From contig QJNS01000283.1 of NCBI GenBank assembly GCA_004154925.1, positions 30,598-94,597 of the forward strand: DNA of 64,000 bases. The letters are read 5' to 3'. Position numbers and translations under genes: made by a program. Below the pieces are notes generated by a model that was not told where the DNA came from, did not search any database, and saw only the letters and a list, made by a program, of their open reading frames with translations. This document shows, one piece after another, positions 24,940-36,961 of the stretch; the first letter of the stretch is position 1, and the number at the start of each line of letters is the position of its first letter. Source of the stretch: Monosporascus cannonballus (taxonomy: Eukaryota > Ascomycota > Sordariomycetes > Xylariales).

Positions 24940-26660
24940 TCAGATGAACCAAGGAGCCGAGGTTTGCAAGTCGACGACATCCCACCATTTGAGGTCGCTC
25001 GACCGACCAATATCTGCCTGAAGGTCTTTTCGATTCCAGTATGACTCAATGATGTTCCTTAGTACAAGGAGATTCCCAATATTTCGCGTGTTCTCCATTC
25101 GGTCGAGTATTTCCAGAATCTCGATCCTCTGCTCGTCGTTCTCGGTCTCGCAAGCCACTACAAAGAGCGGCCAGGGGCTGGTGCATATTTCCAGGCTACG
25201 CAAGGCCTTAAAGGCTTGTTCCATGTAGATCGACCTCAGTTCTTCCGCATGAGCTGTGTTGCATGTCCTCTGCAGATAGAGGAAGGCGGCGATTCGGTAG
25301 AGTTCGGCCGTGGTTTGAATTCTGACTTGCTCACGCATCGACAAATGTATGGCAGCGTGCGGGTCCAGACGCTGGGCTAGCGTTGCTAGTCTGCTCTCAA
25401 CAGTGTGGAACTCGTCCTGCCGTCGCGCCTGCTCATCGGGCGTGAACGCGGCACTCTCCCCGCGAAGTACACTGGCACGTAACCCGTTGACGTAGCTGAT
25501 GAACTCCATCACTTCCACCGAACATCCCAACGAACCGATAATCTTCAACAGGATTAGCCATATTGCGGCACAGCGAGAAATACAACAAACATACTAGTGA
25601 CTTGTCAAAGTTCGCGTCATTGAGGAGTCTGAGGGATGCTGGTCCTTCAGGCCCGTACTGAAGTGGTCGGCTAAAACCCCCAAGAACTTCATGGTAGAGG
25701 AACCAGGTGTACAAGAAGCTGTATTCCAGCGGCTGCCCCCGAATCTTAGCGAGTTGGTAGAGGATCTTTTGTGCACCGTTTAAGTGTAAAATCCAATTTC
25801 CTTCGGTTTCATCGAAGACCTCCCGTGTGTTAACTAAACCATACGTGTCATGTCATGGACATCGAACTCACGCTATAGACGCACAACATCATCGACGTGG
25901 CCAGCTGGGTCTCGGAGATGCCAACAGAATCGGTAGAGAAGGAAGACGACAGTGATTGAATAGCTTTGTGTTTGTAGGGTAAAGCCTCCTCGCTACCTGC
26001 CAGGTGAAAAGAGGATAAAGCAAGGATGGCATTACGAAGACCCTCCGAGGCATCGCTAACGGATGAAAGTGCCATAGGAAGTAGATCTTCCCGGAAACCA
26101 TTATGGATGTCGATAGTGGATATCATGGACGAAATCATTCTTTGGTCTATTGTAGGGGTTTGAGATGTTAGCCCGCACCCAGGAGCTCTTCGATTTGCGC
26201 TTACAGTAATCCATAAGATTTAACTCTTTGTCTCCGAACTCTGGCATCCAAGAGATACTCCGCGGACGGTGTCGCGGGACATAGATTAAGGACAGGTTAT
26301 CAGGGAGCATGCCATTCTTGGCAGGTGCTAGATCTGAGTACTTGACATTCAAGAATTGTTTTCCATAATTGGGAGACTCGACCTTGAGACCCTGAGTGGT
26401 CTTGCTAGGTAGACGGTTCGATCTGCGCCGACCGTCTGGTTGATCGGGCCAAGCCAGGCGTATCCCATATCCTCCACACTTCCTATTCGTGCGGACGCAG
26501 TTATTGCAAGCTGGGTAGCCACGGTCGCAGCCGATCTTGCGCTCTGCTCGACCGTTAGATGAATGCGATTTACGAACCGCCACCGAAAGTCGCAGTCCTC
26601 AGGCATCTTGAACTCACGCTTGCAGGTCCAACAGCCTTGTACGCGTCTAGGGGACTCCAT
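24940..26660 (-). CDS. Zn2Cys6 (C6) transcription factor
   Basis: Five exons: 26660-26618, 26543-26205, 26146-25872, 25819-25595 and 25542-24940, giving 494 aa. The zinc cluster is at residues 10-37 (Cys10, 13, 20, 27, 30, 37; C-x2-C-x6-C-x6-C-x2-C-x6-C) and is split by intron 1 right after the second cysteine, a common position in this family. The remainder matches the fungal-specific regulatory region of the Fungal_trans_2 type, with STIDIHNGFRED and LYTWFLYHEVLGGF segments. It should act in the nucleus as a DNA-binding regulator. It is convergent with the nitrilase, so the two genes share a 93-bp terminator space; by analogy with other fungal enzyme/C6 pairs it may control the nitrilase (inference). 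Start is the ATG at 26660, nine codons before the first cysteine. Confidence 0.92.
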
Positions 26661-28710
26661 TACTCAGAGCGATAATTGGCGATCACCATTGAGCCGGCAA
26701 AGCTTGAAAGGAGTCTGAAAAAAGCCTAGGCCCTAAGCCATAGGAAGCTTGGGGTCTGGGGAAAAAATTGGAGACTTAATATCGGGAGACCAGAAAATGC
26801 TGCGGTAGAAGGGTATGCTGCCTGGACAAGCAGTATAATAGCTAATGAGAAGCCGGGCCTGTCATCAAGAGATATTCTGGCGCCCCGCGGTTCTTCCAGA
26901 AAACCTTTTCCGTTTTTGCAGTCCGTCCAAACTCGGTTGATGAAGAATTTACTGAATGGGAAAGCGTGGGGACTTGGGTGGGTGTGTTTAAGCCCACGTA
27001 CCACTCGAGACGATCTTGAAGGGGGTTAGACTCCGCACCGTGGCGGCTTTGGGGTCTGGCCAATTGCGGCAGGCGGCAGGAACAAGGGTTCAATGATGAA
27101 GTCCCGAGATGCGGAGCTGTTATCGACGATTCCCCAGACACATGGGAATGGAAAGTGTGAGAACAACGCAGCCAACCGCCCGCAGCCCAGTCGCAACCAC
27201 AGACCACCACACGGTAAGCTTCAACAGCGGTGATAGGGGGTTACGGGTTCGGCAGTTCGGAGATGAGACAAAAAGATAGCTGACTGGCCAAGCAGGAGAC
27301 CAGAGAATGGAGACTCTGGAGTGGGACTTAAAGGGGCTCGCAGATGGCTGTTTGATGACGTGCCACGGCCAGTCTCGCTTGGCGATGTCATGCTCAGAAG
27401 GCGTTTTATATCTCTCATAGTATCGCAAGCTGATTCAAATACCGTTCACGAGGTTCTCATCATAGGCTCGCACAATTGACGCGACTGAAGTGGTTGGCGA
27501 CCGATGGCTATAGCGTCACTGTCACTATAGCCTCGCACATGTAGATATATACCTGCACACTACAACCCTTCTGGTATCTCGGCTGTCGCTCTTGTCGCAG
27601 TTTTGTCCGAGAGGCTGACCAATCCTCGAGGAGGTAGGGAGCGCTGCATGCCGATTATTGCCGTAGAAGGAGAAAGGGTCAAAAAGAAGCACAAGATAAG
27701 AGGGTGTGCAGGGCGGGCTGGACCGTTGGTGAACAAACATATAATGCATATTACGTATATCATGCATCTTTAAACTGAAGATACTGACCGTGTATGGAGG
27801 ACAGTGGACTTGACAGGAACTACGACTAGGTAGGTGGGTAATAATTAAATATGTGTAAAGACCTATAAGAAGTCACTATTCATTAGAAAACATCAATCGT
27901 GGGGCTACCCTTGTCTGCTGCCTGGGGAAAGTGATGCGGTAACGAATAAATCGCCGAACACTTGACCAATCCTGAACCCTTCTGCCAGCCGCGGTAAGAA
28001 CGATAAATCGGCAGCCAATCCGAGTGAACGAAGAATATCAGTTAGTTCAGTACCCAGGAGTGATTTCTGTTGATTTCCTCCACCGGGTCCACTGTACGTC
28101 GACGAAGCCTGCATACAAATTTTGTATTCAATAGACAACAATCCAATAGTTTCGTCATGCTTAGCACTACCAGGAGCTATTAGAGCCGATCTGGAAGCAA
28201 CTGGTTTATATCCATCCTTTACAATTTCTATAGAACTCTACATTTTAACTTTTCATGGCAACACCTGGGCCTGTGGATTCAACTAACAGATATACATAGG
28301 TACACCAGCCACAAGGTTGCTTACTACATTACTACTTAGATAATAAAGCCACAAGCCAAAGCGGAACGCCTGCTTGTGGCTTCGCACTCTCGTTAATGCA
28401 CATACCCGGCCCCTGCCCTGCGATTCCCTGTCCATATCTGTAATTACCACGTGAATGTAATCGGGAGACGGAGAGAAACCGAGGCACAACGCTCATGTGA
28501 ACAAACGTCAGCGCTTGCAGCGTCATTGGCCTGTTTACCGTAGTGTAACTGATGTTGGTTGAGCTTCGGTAATCTGACCAACAAAAACCCCCAATTCCGG
28601 AGAGCCTACAAGAATCTCTCAACGCGCATTCTTTGTTGACTAGACAAATCTACGGATCTTGCGTAGTCTACTCGTTGACGCTTATTATATAGCAATTAGT
28701 ATCGGGCACC
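26661..28710. other. gene-free interval
   Basis: Two kb between the start of the Zn2Cys6 gene and the start of the SCP2 gene, so both promoters lie here (divergent arrangement). No frame is supported as coding; candidates up to 122 codons on the minus strand show no family resemblance. Confidence 0.5.
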
Positions 28711-29283
28711 ATGGATCTTAAGAACGGTAAGTGGCATCTCGGTCGCGCTCTGTTGCATTCTGCCACATCCGCCGCCCCTAAAAGTGCACGGTGTTGAATT
28801 GATACAGCTTGCTGACACGTGCGACTCTTGCGGTGGACAGACAAGTTTCCTTCCTCGGAAGCGTTCGAGGCGATCAACTCCGTCCTGCAGTCCAGTGAGG
28901 CCGACCGGAAAGACGCCATCAAGCAGGGAAACGCCGTGTTCGCGTTCACGCTGAAGAACAAGGCCGGGGAGACGGAGAGCTGGCACATCGACCTCAAGGA
29001 GAAGGGCGTCGTCGGCACCGGGCTAGGAGGCAAGCCCACAGGTGAGGCAGCCATCTCTTCTCATGCGGTATTGCGCGCTGATAAGTGCCGCCGGGCTAAT
29101 TGTGTTCTTTGTTGGTTAGTGACCCTCTCGCTCTCGGACGAAGACTTCGGCAAGCTCGTGTCGGGCAAGGCCAACGCCCAGCGGTTGTTCATGTCGGGCA
29201 AGCTGAAGATCAAGGGCGACGTGATGAAGGCGACTAAGATGGAGCCCATCTTGAAGAAGGCGCAGACCAAGTCAAAGTTGTAA
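28711..29283 (+). CDS. SCP2-like sterol/lipid carrier, peroxisomal
   Basis: Three exons: 28711-28726, 28841-29041 and 29120-29283, giving 126 aa, which is a stand-alone SCP2 domain. Typical words are FAFTLKNKAGETESWHIDL, VTLSLSDEDFGKLVSGK and MSGKLKIKGDVMKATKM. The last three residues are SKL, a canonical type-1 peroxisomal targeting signal, so the protein should be imported into peroxisomes or glyoxysomes, where such carriers bind acyl-CoA or sterol lipids. Exon 1 encodes only five codons plus one base (MDLKN), and the ATG has a good context (CACC before it). Introns carry CTGAC and CTAAT branch-like sequences. Confidence in family and exon joins is high. Confidence 0.94.
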
Positions 29284-30828
29284 GGAGGTCGGATAAGGCA
29301 ATCCAGCACAACCGTTTCCGAGTCTACCTATAGCTATATATCGTTGAGGGACACCCAACCCAAATGATACCAACCATCATACAGCTACATATGTTCACCA
29401 TTCTTGCCACCAGCAGCAGTTTCTTCTTAATTCATCTCGGCCATGGACTCTATAATGCATATATGGTAGGTTATTTGCTAATGGTTATTATAAAGTCAAC
29501 GCCCCTTAAGTTAAAGGGGAAATAGGGGTGAACACGTGGAGAACCGTCCTTTGAATCAATAGCTGCCTATGTGGATAAAAGGCTGAGATTGATGTTCCTG
29601 AGAGACGGGTGGGTGATCGATCCTTTGTTCTCTAGGTATGTAAGCTAGAATGATGGAGATGGATGGATGACTGACAGCTCAACCTCATGTTACCGACTAA
29701 AACATGGATTTATTGCTCATGGAACAGGTGGGCTACTAACATGACGCGGTATATGCAGCATGTATTGTATCTTCAGTTAGCCTTTATTATTTACTTCGAA
29801 GTTTGGGTGCCTACCATTGAGTGCTAAGCCTCGCCGCCCGCCTTGGCCTCAAGGACTTCGTACTAGTAGTGCTTGGGTTCGTATGGATGGGGCTGTTGCC
29901 AAAGTACCCAGTAGGGAAGGTACGGCTTGAGCTTCGACCATTTACTGTAGCTACATCTGCGCGATTCCGATATTGTTGCCATAGCACCACTATAAGACGG
30001 GACTGGAAGCCCTGCGCGTATGTAGCCCTGGCGCAACGTTTAAAATTAAGTACTCCATCTAAGTAACCCGTTACGTGTATGCTCCAGTGCTGCATTATTC
30101 GAGTTCAACGGTGCATACCCGGTCCAGGTACGTGACGCCTTTTCCTATTTTATTCCATTCCTCTCATATTGCGCCTGAGCCGCGTGCGCACGCGCCCGCC
30201 TTTCTTCCCTTTCTGTATGTACTTCGTACTCTGTTGACACCTGGATGACTGACTGACTCCAGCTCAACCCACCTGGAGTCCTTGGACGCTTTCAACAAGA
30301 ACCATCTGAACCCACACCACAATCCACACAATCAATCAATAGCCCATACCCACACCCATACCCATAGTCATACCCGCGGTGCACGTCCCCCCCCTACTTC
30401 GTACCCAAAACTTTCAACGCCAAAATTTCCATCTTCCTCGTCATCACGCTATTTTGGCGATCGACCAACCCATCCCAAACATTGCATCGCGAAACACATC
30501 GCAGAACCAAAAATAGCACTGTCCAAAGGCGCATTTTGTTCTTGTTCATTTTCCTCGTCGCGTCGAATACCCGAAACTGATCAAATGCCCTTGGGAATTC
30601 AATAGGTCGAGATCATTTACCATCATCCACCACTATCATCCCCTTCGTCCTTTGAAAAGTGAGGGTTCATCTGATTCTTTATTCTTCACCTAGCACTTTC
30701 ATTCATCCCATAATTTGTTGATTCGCCCTGAGGATTCAACTCGGCTTCACTTCGACCTCTCGAGGTTTCTCAGTCGTCGGCGTTCTCGACTGTCCTTTTC
30801 TTCCTCTTTGGGACGCGTCGAAGGCACG
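29284..30828. other. intergenic region
   Basis: Between the SCP2 and nucleoporin genes, both on the plus strand. No gene is supported. The last 600 bp before the nucleoporin ATG are C/T- and CA-rich (CCCATAC repeats at about 30345-30375, then CTTTTC-type tracts), as is common in fungal promoters and 5' leaders. Confidence 0.55.
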
Positions 30829-33800
30829 ATGAATTTCTTGAACGCAACAACGCCACGCAAGAGGCCCGCCCCGGGTGAACCCGGCTCTACACCCTTCTCA
30901 TCCTCCAAGTTCCAGTCATCGCTTGTTCCAATGAACAGACCAACTCCTAGCCGTTCATACCATCCCCCTAAGAACAAGAGTAAGCCTATAGGCGGCTTCT
31001 CCAGCAACTCCCGCGATCTTTTTCGCACATCTACCCCCCAAGCCAACCGCACCTCCACCTTCTCCCCCGATCTACCACCAGCCGTTACAAAGGCCACCCC
31101 GACCGCGCGCAAGTTCGTCTCCCAGAAGAACGTCGGCGCCGGCATGTCTAGTACCACTTCTACCGAGTTATTCAAGATGCGGATATCATCACCCGACCCC
31201 GAACTCACCGGCGAGGCCCTCTCTAAACAGGTCCCAGACGACCCTAATCGCACCGGCACTATCTACGCCGATCAATATCTAGCTGACAAGTGTCCGCCTC
31301 ACTTCGACGACCTGCAACGCCGCCAGTTTTTCTGCATCCTGGATTTGCGCAGATTGAAATATGCCGCCAATGAGATCTTCCTCAAGAAGGATTGGAAGCT
31401 GAACATCCTGAATTTTGCGAAAGAGTATGAGAAGAGCCGAGGCCTGATACTACTGCGTTATGGTCTGTACGAGTTCAAGAAGGTGAAGCCGAGTGCTGAG
31501 GTCCTCAAGAAATGGAGAGCCGCGCATGGCCTGCCTAATCCCGAGCCCGAGGAGAAAACGGAGACGAATGGCGACAACTCGACTACTCGTCAACCCGGTT
31601 CTCCTACGAAGCGCAAGGCCGATGAGGATTTAGCGCCAAAGGATAACGCTCTTATGGCGTCTACGGCCAACCAAAACAAGCGTCGCAATGTGGATCGCGA
31701 TGCCGTTGAGCCTGTGCTCTCAGGCCCGTCTCCCTTCAAGAAGAGCAAGCGCAAGGCAGACGAAGCAGAGGAGCTCGACGAGAATCAGCCTAGCAAGGTA
31801 CAGAAGCAGCCCACTTCTGCCGTCAAGTCCAAGTTCGAGAGCATCCTCGATAGGGCACAGAGTGCGGCAGGCTCGCCCCCCAGACGACCTCCTCTAAGCG
31901 CGGCTTCCCAGTCGACGCCTTTTGGAGCCCAGAAGACTGGTACCCCTCAGACTACCGATTCGACTCCGAAACCCAACCCGTTCGCCATCCCGTCGAATAA
32001 TATCCAGTCCGGTGCCTCACCGTTCAGCAAGACGACCAACGGGAATGGTGCTAGCGATTCGGTTCTGGCAGGTCACAAGCCTGGAAGCTCTTTGTCTACA
32101 AACACTGGAATGTTCGGCTATCTCTCCGGCAGTTCTGCCAACAACAGCGGCAACGAGAAGGACGATGCCGAGGAGGAGGATGTTGAAAGCGAATCTGGGT
32201 CGGAGCGAGGAACCGAAAGCCAGGATGCGGCGCCGAGCTATGAGCCAAGTGCGGCTGCTAGTACCGGCACCAGCACACCTCCGGCTCAGAACGGAATGTC
32301 TCTCTTTTCTTCTAATAAGTCTGGTGGCGCTAGCACTCCATTTAGTGATTTTCTCAACAAAGCCGTCGAGACACCTGCGAAGGGTGGACTGTTCGACCGG
32401 GTGAAGTTGGACGCTGACGGACAGCCGATGCGGGCCACACCGGGTCTCGAAGAAAAGGAGACATCTGCGCCGGAAGTGTCCACGCCCGCTCCCGCGCCAA
32501 CAAAGACTCAGGCGAGGACCCCTGGTGATTTCCGATTCGACCCCACTACGACTCCCATCAGTTTCAGCCAGTCGAGCTCCACATCGACTCCCGCAAAGCC
32601 TCCGATGTTTTCGTCGGCAAGGGCGTCTGACACTCCTAAGGAAACCCCTAAGGAAGCTCCCAAAGAAGCTTCTGTGACTGAAGATGTATCGACGCCCAAG
32701 CCGCCGCCCATCTTCGGCCCCACGAGCCAAACCAGCTCGAGGCCCTCGACGTCTTCTAAGCCATTGTTTGGAGAGAACAATAATGCCTCGAACATATTCC
32801 AGGCAAAGCCCCCCGAGAGCGCAAAATCTATTTTTGAAGCGCAGAAGCCAGCTGAGAACGCAGCCTCTATCTTCGGAACCCCAAAGCCTGTTGAAAACGC
32901 TAGCTCTATCTTCGGCGCCCCAAAACCGACTGACAACGCAAGCTCTCTGTTTGGGGCGCAGAAGTCGACTGGATCATCTGACCAGACTAGCACAACTCCC
33001 GCTAGGACGCCGTTGGGTGGTCTCTTTGGAAACAAAGCCGAGTCTCAACCGTCAAGCGCCCAAGAGCAATCTAAGAGCTTGTTCGCCACGCCTTCGACGG
33101 GTACCAGCACCGGGCTCTTTGGGAAACCGGCCAACTCTCAGGACACTACTTCCGGAGATCAATCAAAGAATCTGTTCGGCACGCCTTCCACGAATGCTAC
33201 ACCTGCGCTCTTCGGAAAGCAGGCCGAACCCAAGCCTTCGGATGCCCAAGGTCAACCGAAGAATCTGTTTGGTGCAGATTCCACGACCACTACCCCTCTG
33301 ACTCAAGGCCAACCAAAGAACCTGTTTGGTGCCGCTTCGACGACCGCTACTCCCCAAAGCACCAAACGGTCTTTTGAAGAAGACACGGGTGAGCCGAGTG
33401 CGAAGAGGTCGATGTTCGGCGGCGATAAATCATCTACGTCGAGCTTCTTTGGCGCGAATTCGACTACGAACAGCCCCGCCGGGTTTACGTTCGGCGGATC
33501 GAACAACCAAACCTCAGCTAGCCCTATCTTCAATGGTTTCAAACCAGAGACGACAAACGGTACAAGCAATGCACCACAAGGTGCTAACAATATCTTCGGT
33601 GCCACTCCCGCCAAGCCGTCCTCAGATTCGGATGTTTCTAAGCCGGCTCCTGCGGCGCCCATATTCTCCTTCGGTAGTACTTCGGCCTCTTTTGGTAAAA
33701 GCTCAACCGAAACAGACAAAGCGGCACCATTTACGTTTAATGCCAGTCAACCAGCATCACCACAACCGAATCAAAACGGCTTCGCAAGTACATCCGGCGT

Positions 33801-34956
33801 TTTCGGCAATACCACACCTTCGAGTGGCCCGAACTTCGGTTTCAGGGGAGCTTCACCGGGCCCTAGTGCTCCCCCGGGAAGGAAGATAGCCACGCCAAAA
33901 CGCAGACTTGGTGGTAGCCAGACCCCCAACACATCATTCAATGCCGGAGCCCAGGCCGGACAACCTCCGTTAAACGCGAGCTTCAGTTTTGGAAACACTG
34001 TGTCGGGTACAACTTCGGCGGCGTCGAGCTTTGCCGAAAATACCGCTGCGACGAGTTTTGAATTCACGCCGGGTAAGAATGGGCAGTCGATGTCGAATCC
34101 GTTCGCCCAGTCGAATGGTCACAATTCTACTTCAACGTTTGGAAACAATGCTTCTGCTCCATCACCAACACCATTCCAATTTGGCCAACAAACACCATCT
34201 ACACCTAATGCGACCACGTCCAACCAAGGTGCAGGCATATTCAGCGGATCATTCAATGGAACCGATGCTGCCCCTTCGTTCAAATTCGACGCGGCAACTC
34301 CTCAACCCAACACACCAAACCTCTTCGCGCCAAAGCCTACCGGTTTGTTTGGTAACAACAATCTGCAACCGGGTGGCGATGGAAGTGCGGGAGCCGGTGA
34401 GTGGAACATCAACACCGGCCACCATTTTCAATTCACTAACGGACGCTAAGCCTCACCAATGCCGGCACCTTCCAGTCTGGGTACGACGCCCGTGAATGGC
34501 ACGCCGGAGCCTCAAGCTCATAACGAGGATGGCGAAGAAGCCCCGGAGGAACAGATCTCGCTGACTGACGGCGGACCTGGCGAAGAAGACGAGAACATTC
34601 TGCACGAAGTGCGGGCCAAGGCTATCAAGTACGTCCCAGTCACGCAAGGCGAAGAAGGAGGGAAGCCGGAGTCGCCGTGGCGGACGCAAGGCGTCGGACC
34701 CCTTCGCATCCTTAAGAATAAGACGACCGGCTCGGTCCGGATCCTGCTGCGTGCCGAGCCCAGAGGCCACATTGCTATGAACAAGGTGCTCCTGGCCGAC
34801 ATCGAGTACAAGGCCAAGGATAAGACGATCAGCTTCGCCGCCTCTAAAGACGACGGCTCCGGCCTCGAGACATGGGTTCTACAGGTCAAGAAGCCCGAGT
34901 TCGCGGTGGAACTAGCTACGGTAATGGAGGCGAACAAGAGCGCGAACAAGAAGTGA
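30829..34956 (+). CDS. NUP2: Nup2-like FG nucleoporin with C-terminal RanBP1 domain
   Basis: Two exons, 30829-34396 and 34451-34956, giving 1357 aa. It is a nuclear pore component that binds Ran and import factors. An N-terminal basic region (TPRKRPAPGEPG) leads to a conserved block at about residues 146-240 (FDDLQRRQFFCILDLRRLKY ... RYGLYEFKKVKP). A KKSKRKADE nuclear-localisation-like stretch follows, then about 850 residues of Ser/Thr/Pro-rich sequence with FG, GLFG and FGAPKP repeats, including several near-tandem copies of a 17-residue NASSIFGAPKP-type unit. The Ran-binding domain is at about residues 1237-1350 (EVRAKAIKYV, GPLRILKNK, LLRAEPRGHIAMN). The 54-nt intron (GTGAGT...CTAAG) lies just before the Ran-binding part; if it is retained a stop follows at once, leaving a protein without the Ran-binding domain. 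Start is the first ATG of the open frame. Confidence 0.9.
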
Positions 34957-36520
34957 AAGATCTGTTTGCTGACATCCTATTCTATTATGATGTCCTCACG
35001 AGGTACTAGTGATGCTAGGATTGATTGAAGTGGTGGTTGCTTTTCAAAAATGGGGTTTCGCGGCCTGTGGCGGGAAGAGCGTATAGTAGATTGTGCTTTT
35101 CACGGAGTCTTCATCAAAACAGCATGGCGGGTTTTTGTCTCGCCTCGTCTTACCTTCACACGCCCTCGGAAGGCCGGAAGGCGGGGTTCGATCGAATTAT
35201 GTGTTGCATTTTCGCGCATTGTTAGGTATGCTTTGTTCTTGCTTGGGGCTTTTGCAGAATAGGGGCACGCCGCTACAGGAACATGACGACGCAAGCAGTA
35301 TGGCAGCATCAATACACATGGCACGCGTTCACAACGTATAGCAACATCTGGAGTTCTCTGCTCTTCTCCTGTTCTTCCTGTCCTTGCATTAGTACAGCGG
35401 TTTTTGTAGTTTCGGCTCTTTGCCCCAGCCCCCCGATCCCTTTCGGGTCGGGTAGGGCATGGTATGCACGGATGCGTGGATACATGGACGTCATGGTTGG
35501 GTTCTGCTTGAGGAGCATTCGCGTCGAACGCGCGGTTTCGGGGTCATGGTCGTAATCATGGTTGAGGCCGTGTCATGGCTGTGATGGATGTCGGTTGTCG
35601 TACGTAGGTAGCTTGCTATGGAATTCTTGTCGGAAGTCCATGTCGACCTGGCTCTCTGGGGATGTTCGTGTGTGCGTGTGTGCGCGCGCGTTTCAGGGCT
35701 TATACAGACCGATTGTGCTGGACTGGCATGGCATCGCATGACCATGGCTTCGCCCTGCGTTCAAAGGCGTTGCGTTAAATTGAATAAATAAGGTATGCGG
35801 TTACCTACGACCGATCCGCCTATCTGCCTATTTACTTACCTACTTACATGCCTACGTGCTTTCTAACCCTACGTGGCTTGTCTACCTAGCTGGCTAGTTG
35901 CCTGCCAGCCTACCTGCTTGAAAGCCGTTTGGGGGGCGCTTTGGTCTCAGATATGGAGATAGGATCGAGGTGGAAATCGAGAAGGGATCATGGCTTTAGC
36001 AGCTGGGAGGAGGCGCCGGATAGGCAGGACGGCGGATGGGGAGGGAATAATCTCGATGCGTCCCTCTTCCCACAGTGCCTGTAGCCCCCTCGGGCCAGGT
36101 ACGCATATCTGTCGCACATCGAGGTCCTGTGTTTGTAATGTGTTTCTGTACACCAATTAATGGCAGGACGGAAATATACAGAGTGGCTTGCCAGCTTCTA
36201 ATTTCCCTCCAACTTACGCACTTCTCCTCTCCCGCTCCCGCCTCTGTCCTTCTGATCGTTCTCAGTTCGATATCGTCCGAGATTACGATTTTTGGTCTTC
36301 TCCTGGCTGCTGCCACAGCCGTAATGGCGCAATTACCAACAATACCCGGGCGGGAGTGGCCTAAGGTCCAAGCCATGACGGAAGTATATAGTCTGGTCGA
36401 GTCCCGAGGCCATTGCCAGTGAGGAATGGGAATCGCCATCGAGAGCCTGACAGCTCCGCCTCACACGTGCAGACGCAGGTCAACGGACGAATACGAAATT
36501 ACTATTCAGAGTTGGCCGCC
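34957..36520. other. gene-free interval
   Basis: No supported gene. It contains an alternating GT/GC run at about 35667-35690 and a TTACCTAC/GCCTAC-rich tract at about 35795-35925. The frame at 36075-36422 includes a hydrophobic stretch but no recognisable domain. Confidence 0.5.
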
Positions 36521-36961
36521 ATGGGTGCCGCCATCTCCGTGGTCCTCGTGCCTGCGGCGTACAGCATGCCCACCGACCGCGCGGACGCCCGGCCGATGGA
36601 AGAACCTCGGACGGGGGCGTGGTGGCCGTGCGCTCGAGCGACACTGGGGCCCTAGTCAGCTGGCGGGTGCTGGGACTGGACTCCGATGACATCGGGCTTC
36701 AACGTCTACCGCAACAAGGAGCGCCTGAACCCGGACGTCCTCCCTGGCGAGACCAACTTCGTGGGCTCGGACGCCGGCCTCGGCGAGCCCAGCACCTACC
36801 ACGTGCGGCCAGTGGTGAATGGTGAGGGAGCAGGAGGCGAGCGGCGAGTTCATTCTGCCGGCCGACAACCCCGTGGAGCCCGTCGTCCCGTATCCCGATC
36901 AGCAGCGGCGACCCTATCCAGTTCGTCTAGGTCGGCGATCTCGATGGCTACGGTGGGTACG
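36521..36961 (+). pseudogene. 5' fragment of a PL11 rhamnogalacturonan lyase, frameshifted
   Basis: An intact member would be a secreted enzyme that cleaves rhamnogalacturonan I in pectin. Reading in order, with frame changes, gives a signal-peptide-like start (MGAAISVVLVPAAYSM), then LGRGVVAVRSSDTGALVSW, RVLGLDSDDIG, FNVYRNKERLNP, ETNFV, STYHVRPVVNG and, near the end, VGDLDGYGG. This is the conserved order of the N-terminal PL11 beta-sandwich and the first blade motif. At least three frame shifts lie between about 36600 and 36692 (one in a G run near 36614-36618, one at the GGGC near 36690), another follows VVNG near 36823, and a TAG interrupts the frame just before VGDLDG. The catalytic propeller (roughly 450 further residues) is absent downstream. 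It is therefore a dead, truncated copy. Sequence error alone is unlikely to explain four shifts, a stop and the missing 3' part. Confidence 0.75.

Noticed and set aside
32017..32730. Minus-strand frames opposite the FG nucleoporin
   Set aside because: Products of Ser/Thr/Pro-rich codons read backwards; no independent support.
36075..36422. Secreted small protein upstream of the PL11 relic
   Set aside because: A hydrophobic stretch exists but it is internal to the frame, and no domain or splice partner was found.
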